Source of the DNA: Monarcha castaneiventris obscurior
Lineage: Eukaryota > Chordata > Aves > Passeriformes > Monarchidae
Direction of reading: 5' to 3'
Length of the DNA stretch: 64,000 bases
NCBI GenBank assembly: GCA_026261815.1
Contig: JAMPIT010000566.1
Coordinates: forward strand, 27,491,001-27,555,000
Shown here: piece after piece, positions 1 to 12,565 of the stretch
Layout: each line of letters starts with the position of its first letter
Position numbering within the stretch: position 1 is the stretch's first letter
Translations under genes and position numbers: made by a program
The notes under the pieces: generated by a model
Told to the model about the DNA's origin: nothing
The model's input: the letters and a program-made list of their open reading frames with translations, nothing else
Databases searched by the model: none

Positions 1-1489
1 GGCTGCCTTTCCCAGGAAGGCACGTTTCTGGCTTGTGTTCAACATATAATCCACCATCCACAGGTTTCTCTCTGCAGAGTTCTTTTCCAGACAGCTCCAG
101 CTTTTGCCGGAGCAAGATGTCATTCCTCCTCCAGGGCAGGACATGACATTTCCTTTTGCAATCATTATGGCATCATTATTAATTTCTGTGTAAAATTCTG
201 TGTAACTAGTTATGTTTCTGAATAATTTTTATACTAGCCAGTCTTAAGTTTCTTTGTTTTACTCTTCACTAGATTAAAGAGATTTTATTCACTCATAATA
301 ACATCTACCATACTGATTATTTAATATAGGTTTTCAGATTGATGATTTCCTAAAGAGGAATCATCAATACCTTTTTATTTAACTGTAAATTTTCTTTATG
401 GTAATACCACATTTTCTTTAGAATGTGTAGAAATAAATCCTTTAGGCATGAAAACAAAACACATTTTTTATCTCTAGAAACTTCTATAGATTATAAACTA
501 TTTTTTACACACAATGTATATTTCCCAGAATTATAGATATCCCATAAAATGTACAGCATGGCTTTCTCATTTTTAGCCCTTTAAAATAATATATATACAT
601 ACCTAACAACATTATTGTGCAGTTTACAAGCCTGGTACCCTGAGGTAGTATATTATCACTTGGTTTGAACACATACCAAGCTTTTCCTTTCCTTTGTAGT
701 TTAAGTGCAGGGGTTCTACAGTCTTAACTTCACCAAGTTTTTGTCATCCTTCCTGAGAGCTATCTAGGGCTGCTTTTTTTATTCCTCAGGGAAAGAGAAT
801 TACTGCCAACAGTTTTTCTTTTCTTATCTTGACCTGGTGGCTGAGTGGCTTCTGTGATGTTGTCTGGTGCCTTTCATCTGCACTCCTGCTGTGTGAGCAA
901 TGCTGAGCCTCGGCTTCAGCATCTCTCCCCAGTCAGTTGCTTCTGTTCTTTTAGCTGAGTGAGGATAATTACTTCACTGGGATACAGTTAGCTCCCACTG
1001 AAGTCAAGGGAGCTAATAGAATCTCAAATAGCTAATAGAAAAACGGTTTTGTTTCATGTGGGGTTAAATACGATGAGGTTGGTTCAGTGTGATATCCATT
1101 TCAAATCATAGTCCCATGACCAAACTCAGCTTCTGTGATAGAATTCTTATTTTATTTGGACAGCATGTTCCTAAGATTGCATTTTCTGATAGTACTACAG
1201 TTTGATATAAAAAATCATTTAGATGTGCGTTTATTGGAGGTTCATTATTGCTTAAAAAATAATAGTGGAACCCACACACACACACTTTTATTTTTCTTTT
1301 ACAGATTTCTAGTCGGGACTGTCATAATATAATTTCATTCAAGTGTTTCAAACTTCTCATCTGAAATTAATAATCCTGACAACGTCAAAATTTTAATATA
1401 ATGTAAACCGCATAAATATATGACACCTGTCAATGTAATTTTTCCTCAGTTCTTTTCTCCATGTGAAGACTAGGAATAGTGTCCAAATG
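1..1489. other. AT-rich noncoding DNA
   Basis: No gene or recognisable repeat family is seen. The only simple sequence is a short CA tract at 1271-1285. Open frames are short and have no family resemblance. A pyrimidine tract ending in AG at about 1290-1305 resembles a splice acceptor, but no convincing exon follows it. Confidence 0.6.
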
Positions 1490-1906
1490 GAATTGCATAG
1501 TCATTTACATTGAAGAAGTATTTAAGTTCATCAGGTTAACCCAGCACTGCCAACACCTTGTCCCTTCTTTGAAATACCTCCAGGGATGGTGACTCCACCC
1601 ACCATTTTCTGGGCTGCCTGTTCCAGTGCTTGAAAACCTTTTTGATGAAGAAATTTTTCCTAATATCCGACATAAACCTTCCCTGGTGCAACTGAAGGCC
1701 ATTTCTTCTTGTCTTGCCACTTGTTTCTTGGGAGAAGGGCCTGACCCCCATCTCTCAACACTCTCCTTTCAGGTAATGGTAGGGAGTAACAAGGTTCACC
1801 TGAGATTTCTTTTCTCCAGATTGAACAACTCCAGTTCTCCCAGCCACTCCTTATAAGGCCCTTCACCAGCTTTGTTGCTCTTGTTTGGACATGCTCCAGC
1901 ATGATA
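1490..1906 (-). mobile_element. CR1 LINE fragment, 3' end, antisense
   Basis: Read on the minus strand, this matches the end of CR1: the last part of the ORF2 region, the 3' untranslated region and the degenerate terminal repeat unit. On the plus strand the order is the tail (about 1490-1530), the block containing GGGATGGTGACTCCACC (about 1580), the block GAAGAAATTTTTCCTAATAT (about 1646) and the block CCAGCATGAT near 1898. The copy is 5'-truncated, as is usual for CR1 retrotransposition by target-primed reverse transcription. It encodes nothing functional; open frames on both strands here are shadows of the repeat. The assignment is by recall of the consensus; the subfamily was not determined. 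Confidence 0.88.
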
Positions 1907-3309
1907 TAGCCAAACCTGATATAACATTGTATATAGTTTGTCCCAAATGTGATATTTACATTATAGCCTAGTTACTGTAATTAAAAATAGATTTGGAAGA
2001 AAAAGGAACCTGGAAGCAGTAAATTTTAGTCATTGTTAGAGCCATATCTATAACTGTATAAATCATTCTTTTAATGCCTGGGAAAAATGCAGCCAGATGG
2101 TGTCTTTCATGTGCCAAGTTAAGACCAGAAGCAATATTTGACCAGTACCCTTTGGACTCAGCATTAAAAGTGAAAGTTTAGCTGTGAACCTCTGACACAG
2201 CTAGTACTACATCATAAAATTGCTGTAATATGTTTGTTGAATTTAATGTAATGTGGCACTAAACTGGCAAAAAATGACCTTGTTCAGTAGGCAGTAGATT
2301 TGATTTAATCTATGAGACAATGACAGGGAAGCGGATGCAAACATTAGAGATCCTTTTACTCATTTTAGTCCCCATGAAAGATGAATTTTACTGTAGAATC
2401 AGAAAGTACATACTAAAGCACCTCAAGGAATGGGGGATGTCTCATCTACTGGCTGCATTAGGACTTACCATCCCCTTTTCACGCTCTGTGCATCAGCCAG
2501 AAGAGCAATATTCAGAGCCATTAACATGATCAATAATGGCAGGGAAAGTCACTTCCTATTAACATTTGCCTCACCATACTTAGGTTTCTTGTGCCTGTAA
2601 ATAGTTCTCTTTCTACTGACAAGTTGGTTTGGCATGAATAGTTTCAGGGAATCTTAGCTTTGCCAGCATGACTTCTTCTAAAGTTAAATGTGTTCATCTG
2701 AACACTTTCTTTTTTTTTCAGGTCACTCATTCACTGCCTTTGCCTTATTTTTTTTCCTTCTAATTTCCTTGATTTTTTTCTTTATCTCCTAAAAGTATAT
2801 AATCTTTAAGCAAAAATTTGAGACATTTTCTTCTGTTACACTAACACCACTTCAGCCGATACTATGGGTCATGTGAAAAAGTTTCTGTAACCTAACACAT
2901 TACACTTGCTTAGGGGCAAATAAAAATAAGTACATTTCTCACTGTGACACCCAATATCACTTGACTAAAAATTAGATTCCTTGTTCTGTGTTGGAATATA
3001 TAATACTGAGTAAGACACCCACATTGCCTATAGTTACTGGTGAAAAATCATTCTTTTGAGAAAGGGTTCATTGCAAAACCCAGTGTGCAACAGAAATGCT
3101 TCAACTGTCAATAGAAAATGTTAAACATGCTAAACAAACTAAAGCCATGCTTGTGTGATAGTCTTCTCAGTAACCATATATACAAAAAATAGTAGACCTA
3201 TAGGTATGTCTTCTATGTTAGATCAAAAGCTCAAAAGCATGTAGTGAATCTAGCTGGATGTTCATCTGAATCTGGTACGTCTTTGAACTCTTCCCACACA
3301 TCCTGGTTT
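1907..3309. other. AT-rich noncoding DNA
   Basis: No gene or repeat is recognised. The stretch is plain AT-rich sequence with a T-rich patch at about 2705-2780. Confidence 0.6.
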
Positions 3310-3495
3310 CGGGAAGAAGAAAACAGATCCCTCTCCACTTCCTCTCCTCTGTGGCTGTAGAGAGCAATGAGGTCACCCCTCAGCCTTCTTCTCTTCAAAC
3401 TAAACAATCACAGATTCCTCAGCTCTCCTCATAGAACATTCCTTCCAGCCCTTTCACCAGCTTTGTTGTCCTCCCCTGAATGCATTCAGGGACGT
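3310..3495 (-). mobile_element. CR1 LINE fragment, antisense
   Basis: The plus strand shows the antisense CR1 blocks AGAGCAATGAGGTCACCCCT (about 3361), CTCAGCTCTCCTCATAGAAC and CCTTTCACCAGCTTTGTTG. These are the same blocks as in the 1.5-1.9 kb copy, so this piece overlaps it in consensus space and is a separate insertion. It lacks the CR1 3' tail. It is noncoding and degenerate. Confidence 0.8.
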
Positions 3496-6400
3496 TCATC
3501 CTTCTTAAATTGTGGATCTCGTAGCATTTGACTTGCAGAGTTCAAGTCAAATTTACTAAGTAGATTCAAGAAGTATTTTCAGTGATATATTCACTGCGGT
3601 GGCGGCGGGGGGTGGTGTTGTAAGAGGCTATCATGATAAGACAGAACAAAATCAAAAGCCCATTCTTAAGCATTGCTTTTATTCTTGTAAAAAATAAACT
3701 GACAAAGTTATGTTTATCTATACAGACAGATACTCTGCAGTATGAAAACAATATGATTGGCTGTCTTATACACTCTGCATTAGTGTGCGTATAGAATGTG
3801 AATGCTAAAATAAGCTTATCTTCTTTATTTTTAACTGACTTAAAGAACTCTATGAGTAAAAACCGATTCCTGCAGCACACATATTTATACGTACTTTATT
3901 AAGTAAAATGTTTCTGAAGAAAGACATTCAAGATATAATTGTCTTTCATAGACTGCAGAGCAACAACAGCATATTCTGAAATTTTTGAAGATGGTGCATT
4001 ATTATTCAAACGAAATATGCTTTTGGTAGAATTTGATCTCATTTAAATTCTAAAAATAATGGGTTTTGTCTTTTGGTGTTATTAATGATTTTATTTGAAA
4101 AAAAAATAAATTCAAGTAAAACCAAAAGAAGAGAAGTTTCACAGAAAAGATCAGCAAAAGTTAAATGAACTAATCAGAAGATAAACTGGTTTAAGAATCT
4201 ACTCGATTAAGAATATTAAAATAGAGTCCAAATGTTTCAAAGAGTAGATAAGGAATTTATTTTTTCAACTCAATTTGATTTTAAACAGACAATTTAATCT
4301 TGGTGTTTCTGTTGGGGTTTATTTTTGTTTGGTTCATTCGGTTTGGTTTGGTTTGGTTTGCTTTTGACTTGAAATAGCAGTACAGTATGAAACAAAGATG
4401 TGCCAGCTAAACCTGGAATATTTAATTTAACAACTCTGAGTTTCATAAAAACTCAGTAAGCATGAACACTGATTGTACTGAAACTGCATTCAAAAGTGGA
4501 GCGAAGGTAAAGGTTGCTTTTGGTCTCTTAGTGGCTTAAGTTGTCAAGGGTAACCAGGTGTGATTTCCAGCTCTTTAAGGGAACTACAACTTTATTTATA
4601 TATCCTGACTCTCAAGCTGCATGACCTCTACTACTATGATTACTGAGCCTCTTGTGTCTGAAAGAAGAGCCAGGAAGAGAAGGCGTAGCTGGTTTATGCC
4701 AAATAATGTATCCTCCAACAGTTGTGCTAAGCATATATTTCACATTCTGCTTATGCCACAGGAAGAACTGGAATTCATGAGTGTAAAGGAAAGCTGCATC
4801 AAGTCTATACCGCTGACAAAGTACTAAAATGATAGGATCAAAGATAAAGTTCAAATTAAAGATATATTTTAACAAGGACTTCTACAAATACTATACCCTA
4901 CAAAATAACTATTGAATGGTATCTTCATGGTCTAAGCAGAGAATATGTATATTTTTAGGAACATTATTTCAAGCTGAACAACTTTTGCATGTGGTTGTAC
5001 ACACATGCAAACAATGTGAGTGTTTGTATATGTACATATGCATGTTTTTTTAAAAAGAAGCCTGGTCTAATTATCACAAAATTATCACACTAGATTTTTG
5101 AGACATCTGGTTAATTTATTGGCAAACCTGAAGACTGTTTCTTTGTGCATTGTGCTGAGTAGTCTAAGTTAGGTTGTATTTACAATGAACAGAAAACATC
5201 AGGTAGGACACAATAATTTCGCAATTCCTCTTATTTCAAGGACATGGCATTTTGTTCACTGTTTCTCTGAATAACTTGTTATATAGATATTTATACCCCT
5301 GAGCTGGTTTTCACAACATTTTTCTCCAAGCATCACCCTGCTGCTGTGTGTTAGACACTTAGCTCTTTAAGATGTAAGAGGCATTGCCACTAGTGTTTCA
5401 GGCATATATCTGTGTCACACGATTGTATGTCATCAACACTTTGCCAGTATCTTTAGAGCCTGTGTCCTCCTAAAAAAAGCATCTCCTGGAACAAGTCTTC
5501 TTTTTCATGGAAACCAAGCATCAGTAAAGCAAAATGCCTGTTATTTCATTTCTATTTAATACAATACAAAAGTTATATTTATTTTATCTCTAAACACTTC
5601 TTTCTACAGAGAACCAATAAATATTTGAAACACTTTGGAAAACTTACTGAACTCTTATAGTCAAAATATTGATTTGCACCATTGCTTACTCAAACCTTTT
5701 GCATTTTTATAGGCATCATGCTTGCTGCTCATGATAAATAAGTCTGATTATTATTCATTCTCATTGTTTTTTTTAATTCCCTTTTCTACTGAGAGTAGTT
5801 GTGGTTCTCTTTGATTGTTTATTCAGTAAGAACACTTATTACTTAAAGAACTTGATTCTATTTTCCCTGAATAAGTCTTTGAGGATATATAGCTTGGGTT
5901 GACAGTAGAACTATAAACAGTGTCTATTATCACTGTCTTAACCATTAAAATTTAAGCATCCAGGAGGGAAAATTGAAAAAAGTGTTGTTTGCAATTTTTA
6001 TTTTTTATAGTATTACTGTGAAAAACTTTCTATTCTTACATGCCTTTGTTAGAATTCATTATCATGTATGAGATATATTCTTTATATTCAACCAGACAAT
6101 TTTTTAGGACTGAAACCACATGGGACCCAATTGATGAGGGATTGGATTCCCTCATTAAGTCTAGTCCCTACCTTCTTCAATAACAGGCAATGAAAAAATA
6201 AATATATATTAAGAGAATCCATACAGTATTTACAAAGTATTCATGAACACACTATAATTCTACGCACTTCATAAGAAATATAGTTACCAAAGAGAAAAGC
6301 TGTGTATATGATATGATCCATTTTAAAAAACCCTAAAGAATGGGTTGACATAGGGAAATATTTTTTTTTTATTATTGCTATTATTATTCTTATTATTATT

Positions 6401-7500
6401 ACTGCTAAATATAAAATAGTTCTAAGAAATAATTATTTTTAAAATAATTCCAGGAAATCCAGAATGTGTCCTATTTGTATCTGTGATTAATTTTCAGTGT
6501 TTTGAAGGAAGGAAGGGAAATACTTGTTTTAGTGTGAATCAGATTTTCTGTGCTTGTAAGAAGGAAAGTAGAAGAAAATTATCATTCTTGATTTGGTACA
6601 TCCTTATTAAATACAATAAATTTTTTCTCTGGACTTCATTTTAGGATATTTAAACATAGAAATATACAAAATGTTCTTAGATGCTTTACCCACTTTTACA
6701 AAAAATCTTTTACTTAAATCTTTCCCAATCACGAGTATCAAAACACAGGTGTAGAGTGGAATTACTGCTGTGTGGTATGAGAATGAGAACACTAGTTACT
6801 GAATCCTCATTGTGTTTCCCACATCTTAGCTGATTTTATCCAGTGTTCAGTGATACCAATATCACCCAGTGAGGTTTTTTTTCTCATATTCTGAGGAGGG
6901 CCACTAGATTTGTTCCATATAGTTTTCTATTCCATTTGTTTTGTAGCAGGCATATGGAAAATATAATAACATGAACTTCTAATAATATGAATTTCTAGCT
7001 AAGCTGAATGCCTCTTAGTCTTCACAATTTATCACAAAATGCTGGATGATGGGTCAATTCTGATTTCTTTCACAATGATTTCAAATCTGGTTCTCAAATA
7101 AGTATTCATTTTTTTAATTCTCTGAAGTGCTGACATTTGAGCTTCTATCAGATTAAAAGCACATTAAAAGTGAGAAGAAGCGTGTTCTACTTTATGTTGT
7201 CTTTTTTCTTGAGTTCTGAATCTTTTGCATTTTTTTTTCATTTTAACATATATTATTATAATTCCTATGTTGTTGTATAATATAATGACAAAAAATACTT
7301 CAAAAAATAATGAATGGGCTCCTTTCTGATCCTGCATTTTCTCTTCTTGTTGTTTTGCTGCCGTGAAGGCCCATGTATTCTAGAATACAATGACAAAAAA
7401 GCTTTAAATATAAATACATCAGTGTTATATTATGAACTATTTCATACTGATAGTGTTACTTTTTTGGCTTTACTAGTTAAATTATACTCGGTGCCATAAA
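3496..7500. other. AT-rich noncoding DNA
   Basis: No gene or dispersed repeat is recognised. Simple sequence includes a perfect (GGTTT)4 tract at 4340-4360 and an ATT-rich patch at about 6361-6405. Open frames here of up to about 104 codons have no family resemblance and no supporting signals. Confidence 0.55.
4340..4360. repeat. (GGTTT)4 microsatellite
   Basis: Four perfect tandem copies of a 5-bp unit are seen directly. They sit in a T/G-rich stretch that continues for about 35 bp on the left. Confidence 0.9.
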
Positions 7501-10500
7501 ATAATAAGTCTAGTTGAAACTCCTAATAATTCAGGGTAAATATAACTCCAAAATAATTTAAGAAATATACTATGGATGTTCTGCAAGAAAAATATGTTAT
7601 ATGTTAAAATTCTGGATTGTGTAACCTTAAATATCATTCTTTAAACAGTAGGGCATTTTCACCAGTTTAACCAGTAACAAGGTGGACTGAAACAGCTGTG
7701 TTTCCAATAATTCTATATTTGCCTTTTAGCTCAGGTCTATGCTTTTATAACTGGGTAAATATTGGATGATTATAAATCTATCTGGTTTTCGAAGAAGAGT
7801 AATCTACTCTTACCTACATTGGCTTACAAATAAAATTTTTGAAATAAACCTTTTTCAAGTTAGTTTTATAAGATTTCCAGACTATAAAGCCTCACCTCTT
7901 TCTCATGAAATAAAATCATTTAAATTTATTATTGTTTCGTCTACTAGATATTTTCTTGCTAGCCCATGTTCTATTAATTCATTTGACCATCTAAAAACTA
8001 CAGTTAATCCTTGTGAAATATAAAATCACATATAATCACACGTTTTTTAAATTATTTTTCATCTATCTTGAAATCGGCTTGTCATGCATCAAAATATCTG
8101 TCTACTATAGTGCCTGAAGTGTCTACTTCAACTTCCTTATAAGGAGTTTTTAATGGTTTTTTTTAGAATATGCCTCAATGAACAGTGATTACAGACACCA
8201 ATGCTGGATAGTAGTAGAGTTCAAAAACGATATGAAGAAAAATAATTTTTTGTGTGTATTTTAAAATTCAAACCACTTAAAGTATTTCTAACATTAGAAA
8301 GAAGTTAGAAGAAACAAGTTTTTTCTGTAGTTCTACCATCTATCTCTGACAAAGAGCAGCTTTCGGACCTACTATCTGACCTATTGATTCAATTACAGAA
8401 ATATTTTCACCTCTTGTCCTAATATACATCATGAAGGTGAGTTAGAAATTCTACACAGAATTTTTTTTTTATTAACTTGTAATTATATAACTTTAATGAG
8501 ATAGTGACTAGCAAAAAGGTTTAATGAGGAAGAAATATTCAAAATAAATTATCTGATACTCTTTTTAGTTTGCAATCAAAAAGCACTTCCACTGTAGTTT
8601 AGACACCGTGAAACTATGTTAGAATGGGTCTCTGCATATCTGCATTTATTAATCTTTGTTGTTTCTAGATATATTCCTTTTACTCTAAACACATCCTTTT
8701 CTCTCTGCATGAAAAGAACTTGTAGAAGATTCTTATGAATTAATTACTTATCTGATCATATTCCAAAGTGCTTGTCTTTCTGCAGTTTCATCTTTTACTC
8801 TGAAATTCAATCTAAGTATTGTATTCACATATTTGTAATATATTTGATTTTCTGAGTAGCTCCTAAATATTCAACAATCTTTCAAGTAATAATAAACAGA
8901 CTGGAGCAATTTGGTAATTAGGTTTTGGTAAAAAGACTGTTTACATTTTCCATTAACAAGTCAAGAAAGAACATGTAAACATTTTCTGGTGACTAAATAC
9001 TTCACACCTCTGTTTGCAGCAACATCAGTCTTCTAAAGTTAGTAACTAGAGCAGATCTCTCACTTCCAGGTATAGAGCTCATAATCAGTACATAAGGTAT
9101 GAAAATTAATCAGGATATCAAATAATTTTCAGAAACTTTTAGCCCATGCGGAAAATGATAAATGGATTTTATAGCACAGAATATTAAATTCCCCCAAGAC
9201 TGTGTTTCTTTTATTGATGAATACTAAAAGACAGTAAAACCCAATGCAAGACTGAGCTATAGACAGGAGTTAAAAAAGTTAATAGACAAAATTATCTGAG
9301 AGGAAGAAAAAGTCACCAACAAAATACCCTCAATATTTTTTTCCTGTACCCTTAGTCTAAATCAGGGGAAAAAAAAAAAAAGAGAGAGAAAGAGAAAAGA
9401 AGAAAATAAAACACAAGAAAACAAAGCAAAGCAAAAACTCATGGAGGAAGGCAAGGAAGAAAATAGAAAACCAATTCTCTTTGAAGTTCAAATAATTTCA
9501 CATAAAAAGATTCTTCCACTCTTTATTTCTCCTATCTTTGCAGATGGTCTGTCTTTAGTATCTGTTTTGGTAGAATAGGTAGGATACTCCTCTTCACTCC
9601 CACTTGTAGGAACCATTGCTTTCTGTGTGTGATAATTGCTATGGGTTTAGCGGTGCTGAAAAGGAGTGAAAAACAGTGTGACCAAAATGTCTATTCATTT
9701 TCAATAATAAAATTTCTTTGGAATGTTTTAATGCACTTTTTGCCTACATGAACAAGTATAATCACACCAACAGATCTTGTTATTTAAGAGGAGTACTATA
9801 AACATGGATATGGCTGTGAGGGACTATGCTCCAGTTAAAATAGGTACATTTGAAAAACTCAGGTGTGTTTAAGCTGATGAACAGGTGAAATATGTTACAA
9901 AAATAAATTAAATTATAACAAAAAAACCCTTTACATACATTATATTACTCCAAAACACAAGTAAACAGAACACTAAGATTTTTTAGGGACTTTTTGATTG
10001 TTAGCTGGAAAATGTTTAGAAAAAAGGGTTGCTTAATGTTTCAAATGCATTCAGAAAAAAACCCAAGCAAAATAAAAAATAACAAGATGAATACTTAATA
10101 GGATGAGCAACTTTTTTCACTTCAAGTTACAGAATCAGAGTGCAATCATTTGTGTAAAATGTTCATTTTTTATTAGTAGCACCAAATTTTATTATACTTA
10201 CTGTACACAGAAGTAATTCTTGAATTCAAAAGTCCTGACAAAAGTGGTCTTGGAATCAAGAATCAGTGATAGGGAAACCTTGCAAAACGCATGATTGTGG
10301 AAAAGGTTGGAAATCTTTGGGTTTGAGTTCTCCCCAGTCTGCAGTTATGATGCAGCTTCACTGGGGGTAGGGTGGGGCAGAAACCAAAGCAAAAAACAAG
10401 AAATAAATAGAATGTACAAGAGATATTTGATGTCTTTCCTCACTTGTGGCATGCCTGAAATCATTATGTTTTGTGTTGAACTTGCTGTTATGTAGACACC

Positions 10501-10959
10501 ACATTCATTAAGTCTGGTGTGCAATTAAGATGATGAAAAGGATTCAGTGAGGGCATGTTAGTTTGTTAATACTGAAGGACCAAGTAGTGTTTATGAAGGA
10601 GCCAATCAACAGTACAAATGGAAAATATAATTTCAGTTCCTTTCATTCATCTTTCCTAAGAATGTGCAAAAGAAATCTTGAACTGTATCAGTTTTGTTCT
10701 CCTTCTTCTGATGTTATCCCACTAGTCCCAGTGAACTCCCAAATTAGCAAGGCCTGGAAGCGTTTAAAGATATAATGTCTAATTTTCAGGTACTCGAAAA
10801 TAAATATTTTATAGTTTCATCAAATCTGTAGGCTGAACTGTATGAAGGCCCAAGATATTAACTAGAAAGCTAAATGTCCATTAAATTATACTCCATTTAG
10901 AAACATTCAAGTAGGAGGCAAAGTCCAAGGTTATATTCAAAATAGGTTCAACACTGAAT
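7501..10959. other. AT-rich noncoding DNA with purine tract
   Basis: No gene or dispersed repeat is recognised. A purine-rich low-complexity stretch lies at about 9365-9475, made of A runs mixed with AG and AAAG units. The rest is unremarkable. Confidence 0.55.
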
Positions 10960-11062
10960 TAAGGTTGCTCAGGCCTTTGTCCAGCCGTTTAAAAAATGTC
11001 TGAGGACAGATATTCATACAGCCTGTTCCAATGGTTAATAAAACTCATACTGAACATTCCGA
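10960..11062 (-). mobile_element. Old CR1 fragment, antisense
   Basis: The plus strand carries diverged antisense CR1 blocks: GGTTGCTCAGGCCTTTGTCC and, further on, ACAGCCTGTTCCAATGG. In CR1 copies these lie just upstream of the terminal 3' region. The piece is much more diverged than the one at 1.5 kb, which suggests an older subfamily. Confidence 0.65.
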
Positions 11063-11384
11063 CACCACACCACCTCTTATAAACAGCTGGAACACCAACT
11101 TATTGTCTTCTATTCCTCCGCCAGGCCCCACTGGTTCTGGATCCATGGCTTCTTGAAAGCAGTGGGTGATGACTGTAAGGCCCACTACCCAAAATATCCT
11201 TCCTCCAACCCAGCTTGCCCAGCCTTTCCTGGCAGGGCCAGTTCTCCATTTCCAATTACCTTAGGGGACCTTGGTTTGACTCAGATGAGTTTATCCTTTT
11301 GAACAGTCCTGTGGACTTTTAAGGATCAAAATGCTCAAGATGAACATTAACTGATCTTCTACCGTCACTGGAAAGTTCTCCTTC
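11063..11384. other. Unassigned, possibly degraded CR1
   Basis: This lies between two antisense CR1-like pieces and is slightly more GC-rich than its surroundings. It could be decayed CR1 sequence, but no block is clear enough to assign. Confidence 0.3.
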
Positions 11385-11515
11385 CAGAACCCTATTTCTG
11401 GGAAAAAAGACCTGGAAAAAGTTTGTAATAAAGGCTGAGGCAAAGAAGACAACAAGCACCTCAGCCTTACCTACATCCACTGTCAAAAGGTCACCTACCC
11501 CCTTTACATGAGGAC
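11385..11515 (-). mobile_element. CR1-like ORF-region fragment, antisense
   Basis: The plus strand reads AAGGCTGAGGCAAAGAAG, then CACCTCAGCCTTACCTACAT and CCACTGTCAAAAGGTCACC. This series is a familiar antisense block from the internal coding part of amniote CR1 elements. Together with the piece at 10.96 kb it may be one internally deleted old insertion on the minus strand. The match is by recall only. Confidence 0.5.
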
Positions 11516-12284
11516 TCAGTGCCTCATCTGGAGCACATCTTCTCTCACCCTAACGGAGGTGACATCACGTGTCTCTCAAGCACGGTGTGAGTCAAGGCCT
11601 TTCTGTTCTGAGTTTCTGGGCCCCTTCACAGTCACTGCCAGCCACAAATGTTGTGTTGCATGCACTCTTGCTTACTAGTGAAACACCTGTCAGCCCTGGA
11701 GCTGGGCAGGAGCCTGATGCGCTCTGTCAAAAGTCAGCTATACTATATGGATATCCACCCTTTTCAGTCAAGAGTCATTCTCCTAGCAGGGAACAGCTGA
11801 CAAAAATCTGGTCTGCAGAAACACTACGGAGCTTCCAGAGGCAATTGCAAAGAGAAATCATGGTTTTTGGGGGAAAAAAGAAAGGGAATAGGTAAGTAAA
11901 TAAATAAAGAAACCCCAAAAACTGCAGGGGTTGGTCATGGTGTGATGTAAAAAAGAAAAAAAAAAGTTAATTCAACCCTATGATTGGACTCTCCCAGTCC
12001 TCAATGAAATAAAAATCCGGAAGAAAAAATAAAACAAGAATAAACACCTCACAAATTGCTACAAGTGAGAAAAGTGTTAAGCCAGTGGAAAATAAAGCAA
12101 AACAGAACAAAACAAAAAACAGGAGGTTGCATTAGGTTTGTGTGTCAAGGTTTTGGTAGTGGAGCACAGGATGACATCTATGAGAAGCTTCTAGGAGGTT
12201 CCCTTATGTCCACAGCCTCTCTAACTAAATATCTAAAGAAACCCCGTAAAAGATTAAATAGGTAGATAAAGAAACAACTGCGCA
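11516..12284. other. Noncoding DNA, no repeat recognised
   Basis: A 108-codon open frame at 11569-11895 lies in this GC-richer stretch. Its translation resembles no protein family I know and it has no splice or promoter context, so I treat it as chance. A-rich patches occur at about 11870-11975. Confidence 0.45.
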
Positions 12285-12565
12285 CAAGTTTAAAAAAAAT
12301 CAACAAAACAACATAACAAACCAAAACCAAAGACCCCAACCCAACAAGTGAATTTGCTTGAATTTTACGGGAGGAAACCTGAAAAACAAACAAAAAAGCC
12401 ACCCATAAAAATGCACCTAAATAAATAGTAAAAAAACCCTAAAAATACCCCTCATACAAACTCACTAAAAAAACCCACACACACAAAAAAGAAAAAAACA
12501 TCAAAAAAACCCAAAGCCCAAGCCAAAAACAAAGAAAAGAGAAAAGAAGAAAAATCAAGAAAAGG
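12285..12565. repeat. A/C-rich low-complexity block
   Basis: About 280 bp consist almost entirely of A runs broken by C or CC on the plus strand (AAAAACCC-type units, A runs with isolated G). The minus strand is correspondingly T/G-rich and yields open frames full of Phe, Leu and Cys. Those frames reflect base composition, not coding. Confidence 0.75.
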